DNA of 18,204 bases from NCBI GenBank assembly GCA_900553865.1, contig USFC01000027.1, forward strand, positions 1 to 18,204, written 5' to 3'. This document shows, piece by piece, positions 1 to 7,278 of this stretch. Every line of letters begins with the position of its first letter. Positions within the stretch are counted from its first letter, which is position 1. The stretch comes from an uncultured Clostridium sp. (GTDB lineage Bacteria; Bacillota; Clostridia; TANB77; CAG-508). The notes below the pieces were generated by a model, which saw only the letters and a list, made by a program, of their open reading frames with translations, had not been told where the DNA came from and did not search any database. The translations under genes and the position numbers were made by a program.

Positions 1-6
1 TTTTAT

Positions 7-47
7 TTTATGTAAAGGACAAAAGTGACCCGTCCCCAAATGTCCTT
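7..47 (-). repeat. GGGGAC-type palindromic repeat, copy 1 (3' end of proS)
   Basis: This 41-bp element matches 16006..16046 in opposite orientation with two mismatches. Read on the minus strand it carries the core GGACATTTGGGGACGGGTC and is closed by complementary ends (AAAGGACA / TGTCCTTT, using one flanking base). It lies inside the end of proS, in the same orientation relative to transcription as copy 2 relative to engB. From memory it resembles dispersed GGGGAC palindromes of Firmicutes that are thought to be moved by Y1 (RAYT-like) transposases; no such gene is in the window. Confidence 0.85.
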
Positions 48-1726
48 TCTATCTTTTCTATTGCTTCATTTATTTCTATTACTTGAATTTCTTCTGAATT
101 TCTTAATTTAAATTCAACTTTGTCTTCTTCAATTTTTTTGCCTACTGTTATTCTTACTGGAATTCCAATTAAATCCATATCATTGAATTTTACTCCTGGT
201 CTTTCATTTCTGTCATCTAATATTGTGTCTATTCCAATGCTTTGTAATTTTTCATATAATTCGTTTGCTACTTTTACTTGTTTTTCATCTTTACCACTAA
301 TTAATACTATAGCTACTTTAAATGGTGCTATATTTGCTGGCCAAATTATACCTTTTTCATCATGATTTTGCTCCACTATTGCGGCTATAATTCTTTCAAT
401 CCCTATTCCATAGCATCCCATAACTACTGGTTTTAATTCATTATTTTCATTTGAATAGTTTAATCCTAAACTTTCGCTATATTTTGTTCCTAGTTTAAAT
501 GTATTTCCTACTTCTATTCCTTTTTTGAATACTAAATGACCTTTACCACAACATGGGCAAATATCTCCTTCTTGTACATTTCTAATATCTGCTACCATTT
601 CCACTTTAAAGTCTTCTACATTTACATTTATATAATGATAATCTGTTTCATTAGCTCCTACCAAGAAGTTTTTCATATATTTCACTCCATTATCCATTAT
701 AACTGGAATGTCCAAATCTATTGGTCCTGCAAAGCCTACCTCTGCGTTTGTAATTCTTCTTACATCTTCTGGTTCTGCTAAAGCTACTTCTTTGGCATTT
801 AATAGTTTTTGTATTTTTACTTCATTTACATCTTTGTTTCCTTGTACCATACATGCATAGAATTTGTCATCTACTTTGTATATTAAAGTTTTTACAAATT
901 TTGCTGGATCTTCATGTAGATATTTAGCCAATTCGTCAATAGTTCCTACATGTGGAGTATTCATTTTTTCGTATTTTTTCTTTTCTTCTTTACTTTCTAT
1001 TTCTTCATCCACACATTTACTAACTTCTATATTTGATGCATAATCACAATTATCACATAAAACTAAAATATCTTCTCCAACATCTGTTATTGCTTGGAAT
1101 TCTTCAGATAAAAGCCCACCCATAACGCCTGTATCTGCTCTTACTACTACATAATTTAGTCCTACTTCTTTGCAGATTTTATTGTATGCATCAAATTGTT
1201 TTTTGTAAGATTTGTCTGATTCTTCTTGGTTTATGTCAAAACTGTATGCATCTTTCATTGTGAATTCTCTAGTTCTAATTAGACCTAAACGTGGTCTTAC
1301 TTCATCACGATATTTATTACCTATTTGATACAAAGTATATGGAAAATCTTTGTATGATTTTGCTTTCATCATTGAAGCCAATACAAAAAATTCCTCATGA
1401 GTTGGCCCTAATACATATGGTCTATTGTATCTATCATTTAATTTGAATATTGATGGTCCAAATAGTTCATATCTTCCTGATTTTTGGAAAACATCTATTG
1501 GTAAAAGCATTGGCATTGTTACTTCTTGTGCCCCTGCTTCATTCATATTTTTTCTAACTATATTTTTTACGTTTTCATATACTTTTTGTCCTAATGGCAT
1601 TTTCATATAAATACCATTTCCTACTTTTTTGAACATTCCACTTTTTACAAGTAAATTTCCACTTGCAGATTCTTCATCTTTTACATCTTCTCTTAGTGTA
1701 TAAAAATAACTTTCACTTAATTTCAT
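8..1726 (-). CDS. proS: Prolyl-tRNA synthetase (bacterial type, with insertion domain)
   Basis: Cytosolic class II synthetase that charges tRNA-Pro with proline, using ATP. The 572-aa product matches the bacterial-type enzyme: catalytic core at the start (GPTHEE near residue 107, then the motif 2 region with YRDEVRPRLGLIRTREF), an editing insertion domain at roughly 225-390 flanked by Cys pairs (CDNC and CPCC), then GCYGIGIERI (motif 3) and an anticodon-binding C-terminal domain. The ATG at 1726 has a GAGGAG ribosome binding site six bases upstream. The last twelve residues (RTFGDGSLLSFT) and the stop are encoded by a palindromic repeat, so the native end probably lay near the residues AIEKIE. 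The gene follows scpB by about 100 bp. No T-box is visible in that gap, although proS is T-box controlled in many Firmicutes. Confidence 0.96.
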   Translation of the reverse strand: MKLSESYFYTLREDVKDEESASGNLLVKSGMFKKVGNGIYMKMPLGQKVYENVKNIVRKNMNEAGAQEVTMPMLLPIDVFQKSGRYELFGPSIFKLNDRYNRPYVLGPTHEEFFVLASMMKAKSYKDFPYTLYQIGNKYRDEVRPRLGLIRTREFTMKDAYSFDINQEESDKSYKKQFDAYNKICKEVGLNYVVVRADTGVMGGLLSEEFQAITDVGEDILVLCDNCDYASNIEVSKCVDEEIESKEEKKKYEKMNTPHVGTIDELAKYLHEDPAKFVKTLIYKVDDKFYACMVQGNKDVNEVKIQKLLNAKEVALAEPEDVRRITNAEVGFAGPIDLDIPVIMDNGVKYMKNFLVGANETDYHYINVNVEDFKVEMVADIRNVQEGDICPCCGKGHLVFKKGIEVGNTFKLGTKYSESLGLNYSNENNELKPVVMGCYGIGIERIIAAIVEQNHDEKGIIWPANIAPFKVAIVLISGKDEKQVKVANELYEKLQSIGIDTILDDRNERPGVKFNDMDLIGIPVRITVGKKIEEDKVEFKLRNSEEIQVIEINEAIEKIERTFGDGSLLSFT

Positions 1727-1825
1727 TTTTGCTCCTCTTTTCTTTAAATTTTCTCATTTTAATTTAATACGTAAATACTAATTGAATACATTTTCATATA
1801 CTTAAATTTTTCCTCACGTTTAACC

Positions 1826-2458
1826 TTACCTATTATCTTCTTCCCTTTCGGGCATTGGAGCCTCTATGTTTTCTTCTTCTTTTTCCGCTTCTTCATTATT
1901 TTCTTTTATAATATCATCTATTACTATTTGTTGATTTTCATCTAATTTATATCTTGGAAGTTCTGGCAAGTCGTCTAAAGATGTAATGCCAAACATTTTT
2001 AAGAATTCATTCGTTACGCTATACATGCTTGGCCTTCCTGGCGCATCTGCCTTTCCTATGTTTTCGATTAAGTTATATTCTAATAGTTTATATATTGTTC
2101 CATCTGAACCAACTCCACGAATTGATTCTATTTCTGCTTTTGTTATTTTTGGGTTATATGCAATTATTGATAAGGTTTCTAAAGCTGCATTTGATAAGTT
2201 CGGTTTACTTCTTTTGTCAAATATTGGATATATATATTCATAATATTCTTTTTTGGTAGTTAATTGAATTGCATCATTAACTTTTATTATTTCTATTCCT
2301 CTTCCAGCTTTTTCATATTCATTTTTCATTTCTTCTATTAATTCTAGAATTTCATTACTTCCTAGTTCTAGTGCTGACATTAATTCTTGTATTTTTACTT
2401 CTCTTCCACAAGCAAATAATATTGCTTCTATAATGGCTTTTTTATTTTCCGTTTCCAT
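1826..2458 (-). CDS. scpB: Segregation and condensation protein B
   Basis: ScpB is the winged-helix accessory subunit of the SMC-ScpA condensin-like complex, needed for chromosome compaction and segregation. The 210-aa protein shows the family pattern: KKAIIEAILFACGREV at the start of the first winged helix, then LSNAALETLSIIAYNP.ITKAEIESIRGV in the second, then GRP..Y.VT..FL..FG and an acidic C-terminal tail. The ATG at 2458 is chosen because an AAGGAG site sits just upstream and a near-consensus promoter at 2486..2514 would start transcription near 2479. An upstream in-frame start at 2503 would lie outside that transcript. scpA is not next to it, which is unusual, since scpA and scpB are commonly adjacent. 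Confidence 0.93.
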   Translation of the reverse strand: METENKKAIIEAILFACGREVKIQELMSALELGSNEILELIEEMKNEYEKAGRGIEIIKVNDAIQLTTKKEYYEYIYPIFDKRSKPNLSNAALETLSIIAYNPKITKAEIESIRGVGSDGTIYKLLEYNLIENIGKADAPGRPSMYSVTNEFLKMFGITSLDDLPELPRYKLDENQQIVIDDIIKENNEEAEKEEENIEAPMPEREEDNR

Positions 2459-2485
2459 AGTATAACTCCTTTTTACATCGCTTCT

Positions 2486-2514
2486 ATTATCGCACGAAAA
2501 CACCCTTGTGTCAA
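2486..2514 (-). promoter_or_regulatory. Sigma-A promoter of scpB
   Basis: On the minus strand, TTGACA (2514..2509), a 17-bp spacer and GATAAT (2491..2486). The start point would be near 2479, about 20 bases before the scpB start codon. Confidence 0.75.
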
Positions 2515-2519
2515 TAATA

Positions 2520-2546
2520 ATGCTACAGTTTAACTTACTGTAGCAT
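2520..2546 (-). terminator. Hairpin overlapping the stop codon of the M50 protease gene
   Basis: ATGCTACAGT pairs perfectly with ACTGTAGCAT around a 7-base loop. The stop codon of the M50 gene (2530..2532) sits in the loop, and its last sense codons form the upstream arm. The U-tract is good on the plus strand (TATTTTTTTA) but weaker on the minus strand (TATTATTG). I infer separation of the protease transcript from scpB, which has its own promoter just downstream. Confidence 0.6.
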
Positions 2547-3189
2547 CTATTTTTTTATATATTTTTAATTTATTTTTATATCTTCTGTTTTCTTTTATTA
2601 CCAAATACCATAAATATGCAAGTATAATTAATATTGCAATATTCTTTATTTTTAATATTACTATGCTAGTTATTGCTGTTGTTATGCTTATTGTTAAATT
2701 TGAGATTATGTTTGTATATTTATATGCATCTCTTCTTCCTAAGAATATATGTAAAATTTCATTTATAATTCTTCCACCATCTAGTGGATATATAGGAATT
2801 AGGTTAAATATTGCTATAAGTATATTGGAGTATATAATTAATTCTCTGCTTATTCCTACAAAGGATATTGGGAAAATTAAAAATATTATTATAAATACTA
2901 AATTTGTGAAAGGTCCACTTGCTGCAATAATAATTTTTTTTAGTGTTAATAATGTTCCCTTTTTTATTTTTTTATTATAGTTTTCTACTTTACTTTTAAA
3001 ACCTATTGAAAGTCCAAATGGCATAATTTCTAGGCTTTCAGGTTTAAAACCTAAAAGTATTCCACTTAGCATGTGACCTAATTCATGAATAAATGCAAAA
3101 AACATTAGTATTCCATATATTTTTATTTGTTTTGTAAGAATAAAAATAAGAATAAAAATAAATAATTTTAAATGTAATTTTATTTTCAA
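2530..3189 (-). CDS. spoIVFB: M50 site-2 protease, SpoIVFB-like
   Basis: Membrane-embedded zinc protease of about 219 residues. HELGH at residues 35-39 gives the two His ligands and the catalytic Glu, and FNLIPIYPLDGGR near 128-140 supplies the third ligand, Asp137. There are about six hydrophobic segments and no PDZ or CBS domain, and the length is near that of Bacillus SpoIVFB. In the known pathway SpoIVFB cleaves pro-sigma-K in the mother-cell membrane and is held inactive by SpoIVFA and BofA. The upstream M23 gene and bofA at 12.3 kb support this role. The start is uncertain: TTG at 3189 is the first possible start after an in-frame stop but lacks a clear ribosome binding site. It could instead be another small M50 protease; the sporulation role rests on context. 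Confidence 0.8.
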   Translation of the reverse strand: MKIKLHLKLFIFILIFILTKQIKIYGILMFFAFIHELGHMLSGILLGFKPESLEIMPFGLSIGFKSKVENYNKKIKKGTLLTLKKIIIAASGPFTNLVFIIIFLIFPISFVGISRELIIYSNILIAIFNLIPIYPLDGGRIINEILHIFLGRRDAYKYTNIISNLTISITTAITSIVILKIKNIAILIILAYLWYLVIKENRRYKNKLKIYKKIDATVS

Positions 3190-3282
3190 TTTTATTATCT
3201 TGTATGATTAATTTAACCTTTTAAATAGACCATACTCTCCTTGTATAATATTTAGGTTTTTAAAGGTTACCCATAAACCTTT

Positions 3283-4260
3283 TTAAAAGTCTAATACATA
3301 TTCTGGATTAACTATTCTGTTTTCTCTTCTTATTTCAAAATGTAGATGTGGACCTGTGGCATTTCCTGTATCTCCCACTTCACCTATTTGTTCACCCTTT
3401 GCTATTTTATCTCCCTGCTTTACATATATGGTTTTGCAATGTGCATATAAAGTCACAACATCACCATTTTGAATATATACATGATTTCCATAGCCTCCTT
3501 CGTCTGAAACTAATGTAACTTCGCCTTCCATTGCTGCAACAAATTTTGTTCCTGCGTTTACTGCTATATCTATTCCTGCGTGATTTGCAGATACAATTTC
3601 AGTTGGAGTTCTTGGTCCATATCTTGAAGTTATTGTCCCTTTTAAGGGTAATGTAAAACTATAATTTTCTTTAATATATTTAGCATCTTCCTCCATTTGA
3701 GATAATGGCTGCGTTGTTTGTTGTTCTTCATCAGCAGAGGTTTCTGCAATTTGACTAAGCTCTTCTTGGCTATCTTCTCCTCCGCCAATTCCTCCTTCTA
3801 CTTGTTCATTCGTTGTTTGTTCATTTACAGTTTGTTCATTTATATTCTCTTCGTTTGCATTTTCTGCTTGCTCGTTTGTTTCTGTATGTTCTATTTCATT
3901 TGTGGTTTCTTCATTATTTTTTATTACTATTAATCCCTTCAAATTATTATTGTAATATTCTTCTGCACTTGTGTATAACTTTTGAAAATCTATATCATAC
4001 GATAAAATTTCACGCGTTTTGTTTATTACATTTTCTGAAAATATATAATTTGAATTTTTTATTAAATAAAAAATCAGATATATCAGTAGACAAATTGCTA
4101 TTTGTAAAATAAGTTTTTTAAATAGCATATATTCTCTTTTTGTTCCAGTATTTACATTTCTTGTTGATACCCTAACTCCACCGCTATTTTGATTTTTTCT
4201 TCTTTGATATATTTCTTCTGCTTTTCTTATTCTTTCTTCTGCACTTATTACTCGTTCCAA
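3283..4260 (-). CDS. Membrane-anchored M23 (LytM) peptidase, SpoIVFA/SpoIIQ-like
   Basis: 325 residues: a charged cytoplasmic N-terminus (1-46), one membrane span (about 48-67), a low-complexity linker rich in Asn, Glu, Gln and Thr (about 114-190, with NEQT-type repeats) and a C-terminal LytM domain (200-325). The zinc and catalytic residues of active M23 enzymes are present: HxxxD (His227, Asp231), His274 in YAHC and HxH (His305, His307). The start is TTG at 4260, with AGAGGTG seven bases upstream. It precedes the M50 protease gene by 93 bp, the arrangement of spoIVFA-spoIVFB. Bacillus SpoIVFA has, from memory, a degenerate LytM domain, so the intact site here also fits a SpoIIQ-like or true wall hydrolase. 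The family call is firm; the exact sporulation role is inference. Confidence 0.82.
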   Translation of the reverse strand: MERVISAEERIRKAEEIYQRRKNQNSGGVRVSTRNVNTGTKREYMLFKKLILQIAICLLIYLIFYLIKNSNYIFSENVINKTREILSYDIDFQKLYTSAEEYYNNNLKGLIVIKNNEETTNEIEHTETNEQAENANEENINEQTVNEQTTNEQVEGGIGGGEDSQEELSQIAETSADEEQQTTQPLSQMEEDAKYIKENYSFTLPLKGTITSRYGPRTPTEIVSANHAGIDIAVNAGTKFVAAMEGEVTLVSDEGGYGNHVYIQNGDVVTLYAHCKTIYVKQGDKIAKGEQIGEVGDTGNATGPHLHFEIRRENRIVNPEYVLDF

Positions 4261-4378
4261 ACTTTTACACCTCTTCCTTTGTTTTTTCTTTGCTTCATTT
4301 ATATGCTTGTTTTGTCTTTTTATTCATATTAATTTTTGCATAGGAAGCAAAGGAGGCATTCTTAATATTTTTAACCAT

Positions 4379-4412
4379 AAAAAAATAGACTTAAGTTTCT
4401 TTTACCTAAATC
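4379..4412 (-). terminator. Intrinsic terminator after the 103-aa membrane protein gene
   Basis: On the minus strand GATTTAGGT (4412..4404) pairs with ACTTAAGTC (4396..4388) over nine bases, including two G-U pairs, with a 7-base loop and a following U-rich run. It separates the upstream small gene from the M23/M50 pair. Confidence 0.6.
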
Positions 4413-4425
4413 CATTTTTTTAATT

Positions 4426-4737
4426 TTATCTTAATAATATTGTGCATATGCTTAAAATGCTAAACATGGCTAAAAATATAGTAAATGCTTTTAATCTTTT
4501 ATATTTTTCTTTTATCACTTTGCTTCCTTTTCCTAATTCATCTTCTCTTTTTTCTATTTTGGATATATAATCTGAAACTATCATTTCTGCTTCACTTACT
4601 GCATATATTTTCTCATGTTCCTCTTTTCCCCTCATATGTATTTTTACATTGTCTTTAAATACAATATATGCTTCTTCTACTATATTTGAAGGTATATTTC
4701 TTAGTACTACCATATTTTTCATCATTTTTGTTTCCAT
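4426..4737 (-). CDS. Small tail-anchored protein of unknown function
   Basis: A 103-residue protein that I cannot assign to a named family. The N-terminal half is soluble and mixed alpha/beta-like (MKNMVVLRNIPSNIVEEAYI), followed by a charged, probably helical stretch (about 55-80). One hydrophobic segment (FTIFLAMFSILSICTILL) ends the protein, with a single Arg after it, which suggests a C-terminal membrane anchor with the bulk in the cytoplasm. The ATG at 4737 is chosen because AAAGGTGG lies five bases upstream; an in-frame GTG at 4746 falls within that site. It follows yyaC by about 70 bp on the same strand and precedes the M23/M50 pair, so a sporulation link is possible but not shown. Confidence 0.75.
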   Translation of the reverse strand: METKMMKNMVVLRNIPSNIVEEAYIVFKDNVKIHMRGKEEHEKIYAVSEAEMIVSDYISKIEKREDELGKGSKVIKEKYKRLKAFTIFLAMFSILSICTILLR

Positions 4738-4806
4738 ATAAACCACCTTTCTTTCATTAACTGGTTTATATAAATTTTTTCCATTTTTATTTTTATTATA
4801 CTTTAT

Positions 4807-5373
4807 TTATCCATATTTAACAATTTCTACTATTCCGTCTGCAACTACATTTGCAAGTTTTATTACTGTATTTAAAGGCACATTTTGCAATATATTGAAA
4901 TTATAGTATGGCAGCTTATTGTTTTTTCCGACTACCGCTTTTATACTTAAATCTCCCAATTCTATTTTATTTTTGTTTAATCCTCTTCCTAAAACTGTTT
5001 TTTCCTTTTTTACAAAAATTTTTCCTACATTTTCTTTTTTCGAAAGTGCTGCGTCTACCACAATAATGCAAGCATTTGGATGTGAATTCTCTATTAATTT
5101 TATTGTTTTTTCAACATTCGTATAACATATGTTTTCTTCCAAATTTCCATAGATATTTATATTAAATATGTTATAACATTCTAGCATTTCCTTTAGCCTG
5201 CTCCCTACTATTGGACCAAAACAGTCCCCTGTCATTCTATCTGTTCCTATACATACAAAAACTAAATCTACATAGTTTCTTTGCTTTTTTTCTTCACTTA
5301 ACAAATTTCTAAATTCTTTCATAAACTTATGTTTTTCATTATTATTTTCTTCACTATAATAGTCTAAAACCAT
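4807..5373 (-). CDS. yyaC: YyaC-family spore protein (GPR/HybD-like peptidase fold)
   Basis: 188 residues with the family's signature VCIGTDRMTGDCFGPIVGSRL (about 39-59), then a conserved core with the Asp of IIVVDAALSK and a C-terminal half (KAVVGKNNKLPYYNFNILQNVPL). YyaC relates in fold to the germination protease GPR and to hydrogenase-maturation peptidases. In Bacillus it is a forespore-expressed gene of unknown biochemical role. The ATG at 5373 has AAAGGAG seven bases upstream. Upstream on the minus strand, TGAATA (5431..5426) and CATAAT (5410..5405) lie 15 bp apart and vaguely recall forespore sigma-F/G promoters; this is weak. The next gene upstream, mscL, is divergent. Confidence 0.9.
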   Translation of the reverse strand: MVLDYYSEENNNEKHKFMKEFRNLLSEEKKQRNYVDLVFVCIGTDRMTGDCFGPIVGSRLKEMLECYNIFNINIYGNLEENICYTNVEKTIKLIENSHPNACIIVVDAALSKKENVGKIFVKKEKTVLGRGLNKNKIELGDLSIKAVVGKNNKLPYYNFNILQNVPLNTVIKLANVVADGIVEIVKYG

Positions 5374-5533
5374 ATTCCATCTCCTTTATTTTTTCTTACA
5401 ATAAATTATGTTTTATTTTTCTATTTATTCATATTATTTGACTATTTGCATTTATTACGTTTATTGTTTCTTTTTAAGCTTATTTTATTCTTGTTTTTTC
5501 TTTACATAATATTAGTTTTTTTTGACATATTTC

Positions 5534-5562
5534 TTGACTTTTCGACTATTTTAGCATATTAT
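5534..5562 (+). promoter_or_regulatory. Sigma-A promoter of mscL
   Basis: TTGACT (5534..5539), a 17-bp spacer and TATTAT (5557..5562), about 35 bases before the mscL start. Confidence 0.6.
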
Positions 5563-5597
5563 TTTATATGTAAACTTAAAAATAAGGATGTGTTATT

Positions 5598-6107
5598 ATG
5601 TTAAAAGAATTTAAAGAATTTGCTTTAAAAGGAAATATTATGGATATGGCCATTGGAGTTATTATTGGTGGTGCTTTTCAAAAAATAGTTACATCTTTAG
5701 TTAATGATATAATTATGCCTGCTATTTCTATTTTTACAGGTAAAGTTGATTTTTCAGATTTAGTTTTTACTGTTGGAAATTCTTCTATTAAATATGGTTC
5801 TTTTATTACAACTATTGTAGACTTTCTAATTATAGCATTTTCTATTTTTATTGCTATACGTACTATTAATAAGTTAAATGACAGAGCAAAGCAAGATTTA
5901 GATAAAATGACTAAGAAGAATAAATTTTTAAAGAAAAGAAAAGCTAAAGAAAAACCAGCTCCAGAGCCAACTACAAAAATATGCCCTTTTTGCTTATCTG
6001 AAATAAATATAAAGGCTACAAGATGTCCTCATTGTACTTCTGAATTGGAACTAAAGAAAGAGGATAAAACTGATGCCAAAACAAAAAAAGAAGTTGAAGA
6101 AGCTTAG
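5598..6107 (+). CDS. mscL: Large-conductance mechanosensitive channel with C-terminal zinc ribbon
   Basis: Inner-membrane channel that opens under high tension to release solutes during osmotic downshock. Residues 1-95 are a typical MscL: amphipathic N-terminus (LKEFKEFALKGNIMDMAIGVIIGGAF), the pore helix with its Gly-rich stretch, a short periplasmic loop and a second span (FLIIAFSIFIAIRTINKL). After a Lys-rich linker comes an extra domain not found in the best-known channels, with CPFC (Cys129, Cys132) and CPHC (Cys143, Cys146) ten residues apart, a zinc-ribbon pattern, then a charged tail. Total is 169 residues against about 130-150 usually. A TAAGGA site lies about ten bases before the ATG. 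The channel call is firm; the role of the ribbon is unknown. Confidence 0.95.
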   Translation: MLKEFKEFALKGNIMDMAIGVIIGGAFQKIVTSLVNDIIMPAISIFTGKVDFSDLVFTVGNSSIKYGSFITTIVDFLIIAFSIFIAIRTINKLNDRAKQDLDKMTKKNKFLKKRKAKEKPAPEPTTKICPFCLSEINIKATRCPHCTSELELKKEDKTDAKTKKEVEEA

Positions 6108-6168
6108 AATGCCAAAATAGAAGTTTTTTAAAATATAAAAAGCAATTGTGATACTCAAAAAAATTTAT

Positions 6169-6267
6169 AATAAAAATAACCATTTAATTTTAAATAACAC
6201 CTTTTTATTAATTATTTCGTTTTAATAATTTAGGCTATTTAAATTGATAAATGGTTATTTTTTTATT
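6169..6267. terminator. Long AT-rich palindrome between convergent mscL and spo0A
   Basis: About 47-bp imperfect inverted arms. The outer stem pairs AAATAACCATTTA with TAAATGGTTATTT, and further paired blocks (AAATA/TATTT and TTATTAA/TTAATAA) lead to a tiny loop near 6217. Runs of A and T at the base give a U-tract in either direction, so a bidirectional terminator is the simplest reading. The near-complete palindromy over 99 bp would also suit a miniature mobile element. Confidence 0.65.
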
Positions 6268-6343
6268 TACACAAAATATCTAATTAATTATTATTCTTTT
6301 ATTCTCAGTGAATTAAAATTCATCTACTTTTTTATATTATTTA

Positions 6344-7162
6344 TTATGCTGTTTTCATTTCTAGTCTTAGTTTGTCAGCTATCATTGCTATAAATTCTGA
6401 GTTAGTTGGCTTTCCTTTGCTTGCTGATACTGTGTATCCGAAGATACTTTCTACTGTATCTGTTTGACCTCTTCCCCATGCAACTTCTATTGCATGACGA
6501 ATTGCTCTTTCTACTCTTGAAGGAGTTGTTTTATATTTTTCGGCGATTTCTGGGTATAATTGCTTTGTTATTTGATTTATTATATCTATATCATTTACTA
6601 CCATCATTATTGCTTCTCTTAAATATTGGTAACCTTTTATATGAGCAGGTACTCCTACTTCATGTATTACATTTGTAACTAGCGCTTCTAAATTATTTTC
6701 ATCCTTTTTACTTTCTGGTGCAAGTTCTATATATTGTGATTTTATTTCTCTGCTTGTAAACCCACCTTTAGCTGGTATTGGCTCATAAAACTTAAATTCT
6801 TTCATTCTTTTCATTAACACATCAATGTCAAAAGGCTTTACAACATAATATTCTGCTCCTAACCCAATGGCTTTTTGTGTTATTTTGTCTTGTCCTACTG
6901 CTGAAAGCATTATGCACAATGGTACCTTTTCTAGTGGCGTAGAATTTATTAATTCTAATACACCTAATCCATCTAAATGAGGCATTATAACATCTAATAA
7001 TGCAATATCTGGTTGTCTTTCTTTTATCATGTTATATGCTTCTTCTCCGTCTTTTGCCATTCCTACTATTTCCATGTCATCGTCTTGCGACAAATTATCA
7101 TGCAAAGTCATGGCAAACTCTAAATTGTCGTCTGCAATTAAAACCCTAATCTTATTTTTCAC
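6344..7162 (-). CDS. spo0A: Sporulation master regulator Spo0A
   Basis: Response regulator that, when phosphorylated, binds 0A boxes and switches cells into sporulation. From the GTG at 7162 the protein is 272 residues. The receiver domain (1-120) has the acidic pair Asp11-Asp12, phospho-acceptor Asp57 (LLDVIMPHLDG) and the conserved Lys of VVKPFD. A linker follows, then the Spo0A-specific DNA-binding domain (about 160-270) with the recognition-helix stretch TPSRVERAIRHAIEVAWGRG. The GTG start is preferred over an ATG at 7210 because AGGGGGA lies eight bases before it and the ATG has no ribosome site. It is preceded by yigZ rather than the usual spoIVB. A sigma-A-like promoter and a 17-bp palindrome lie upstream. 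Confidence 0.97.
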   Translation of the reverse strand: MKNKIRVLIADDNLEFAMTLHDNLSQDDDMEIVGMAKDGEEAYNMIKERQPDIALLDVIMPHLDGLGVLELINSTPLEKVPLCIMLSAVGQDKITQKAIGLGAEYYVVKPFDIDVLMKRMKEFKFYEPIPAKGGFTSREIKSQYIELAPESKKDENNLEALVTNVIHEVGVPAHIKGYQYLREAIMMVVNDIDIINQITKQLYPEIAEKYKTTPSRVERAIRHAIEVAWGRGQTDTVESIFGYTVSASKGKPTNSEFIAMIADKLRLEMKTA

Positions 7163-7188
7163 TTTGGTATTCCCCCTAACTACAATTT

Positions 7189-7205
7189 TTGTAAAAAATT
7201 TACAA
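7189..7205. promoter_or_regulatory. 17-bp palindrome in the spo0A leader (candidate operator)
   Basis: TTGTAAA and TTTACAA (read on the minus strand) are separated by three bases, located from about +1 to +17 relative to the start point predicted from the promoter at 7211..7239. The position suits a repressor site; the protein is unknown. Confidence 0.4.
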
Positions 7206-7210
7206 TTCAA

Positions 7211-7239
7211 ATTATATTATGATTTTTAGCATTTTGCAA
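7211..7239 (-). promoter_or_regulatory. Sigma-A promoter of spo0A
   Basis: On the minus strand, TTGCAA (7239..7234), a 17-bp spacer and TATAAT (7216..7211). The -10 is perfect and the -35 matches four of six positions. Confidence 0.6.
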
Positions 7240-7278
7240 TACTTTTTGGAAATTTTTTCAAGTTTTTGCATTTTTCAT

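Noticed and set aside
2459..2503. Longer N-terminus for ScpB
   Set aside because: The extra codons lie upstream of the predicted transcript start and ribosome site; the family begins near the ATG at 2458.
3795..3900. Tandem repeat or CRISPR-like array in the M23 gene
   Set aside because: The TTGTTCATT repeats are codons of the NEQT-rich protein linker, irregular in spacing and in frame.
5405..5431. Forespore sigma-F/G promoter for yyaC
   Set aside because: TGAATA and CATAAT are 15 bp apart and match loosely; AT-rich DNA yields such pairs easily, so it is not listed as a feature.
7163..7210. ATG start for Spo0A at 7210
   Set aside because: No ribosome site, and the region holds the predicted transcript start and a palindrome; the GTG at 7162 has AGGGGGA at eight bases.
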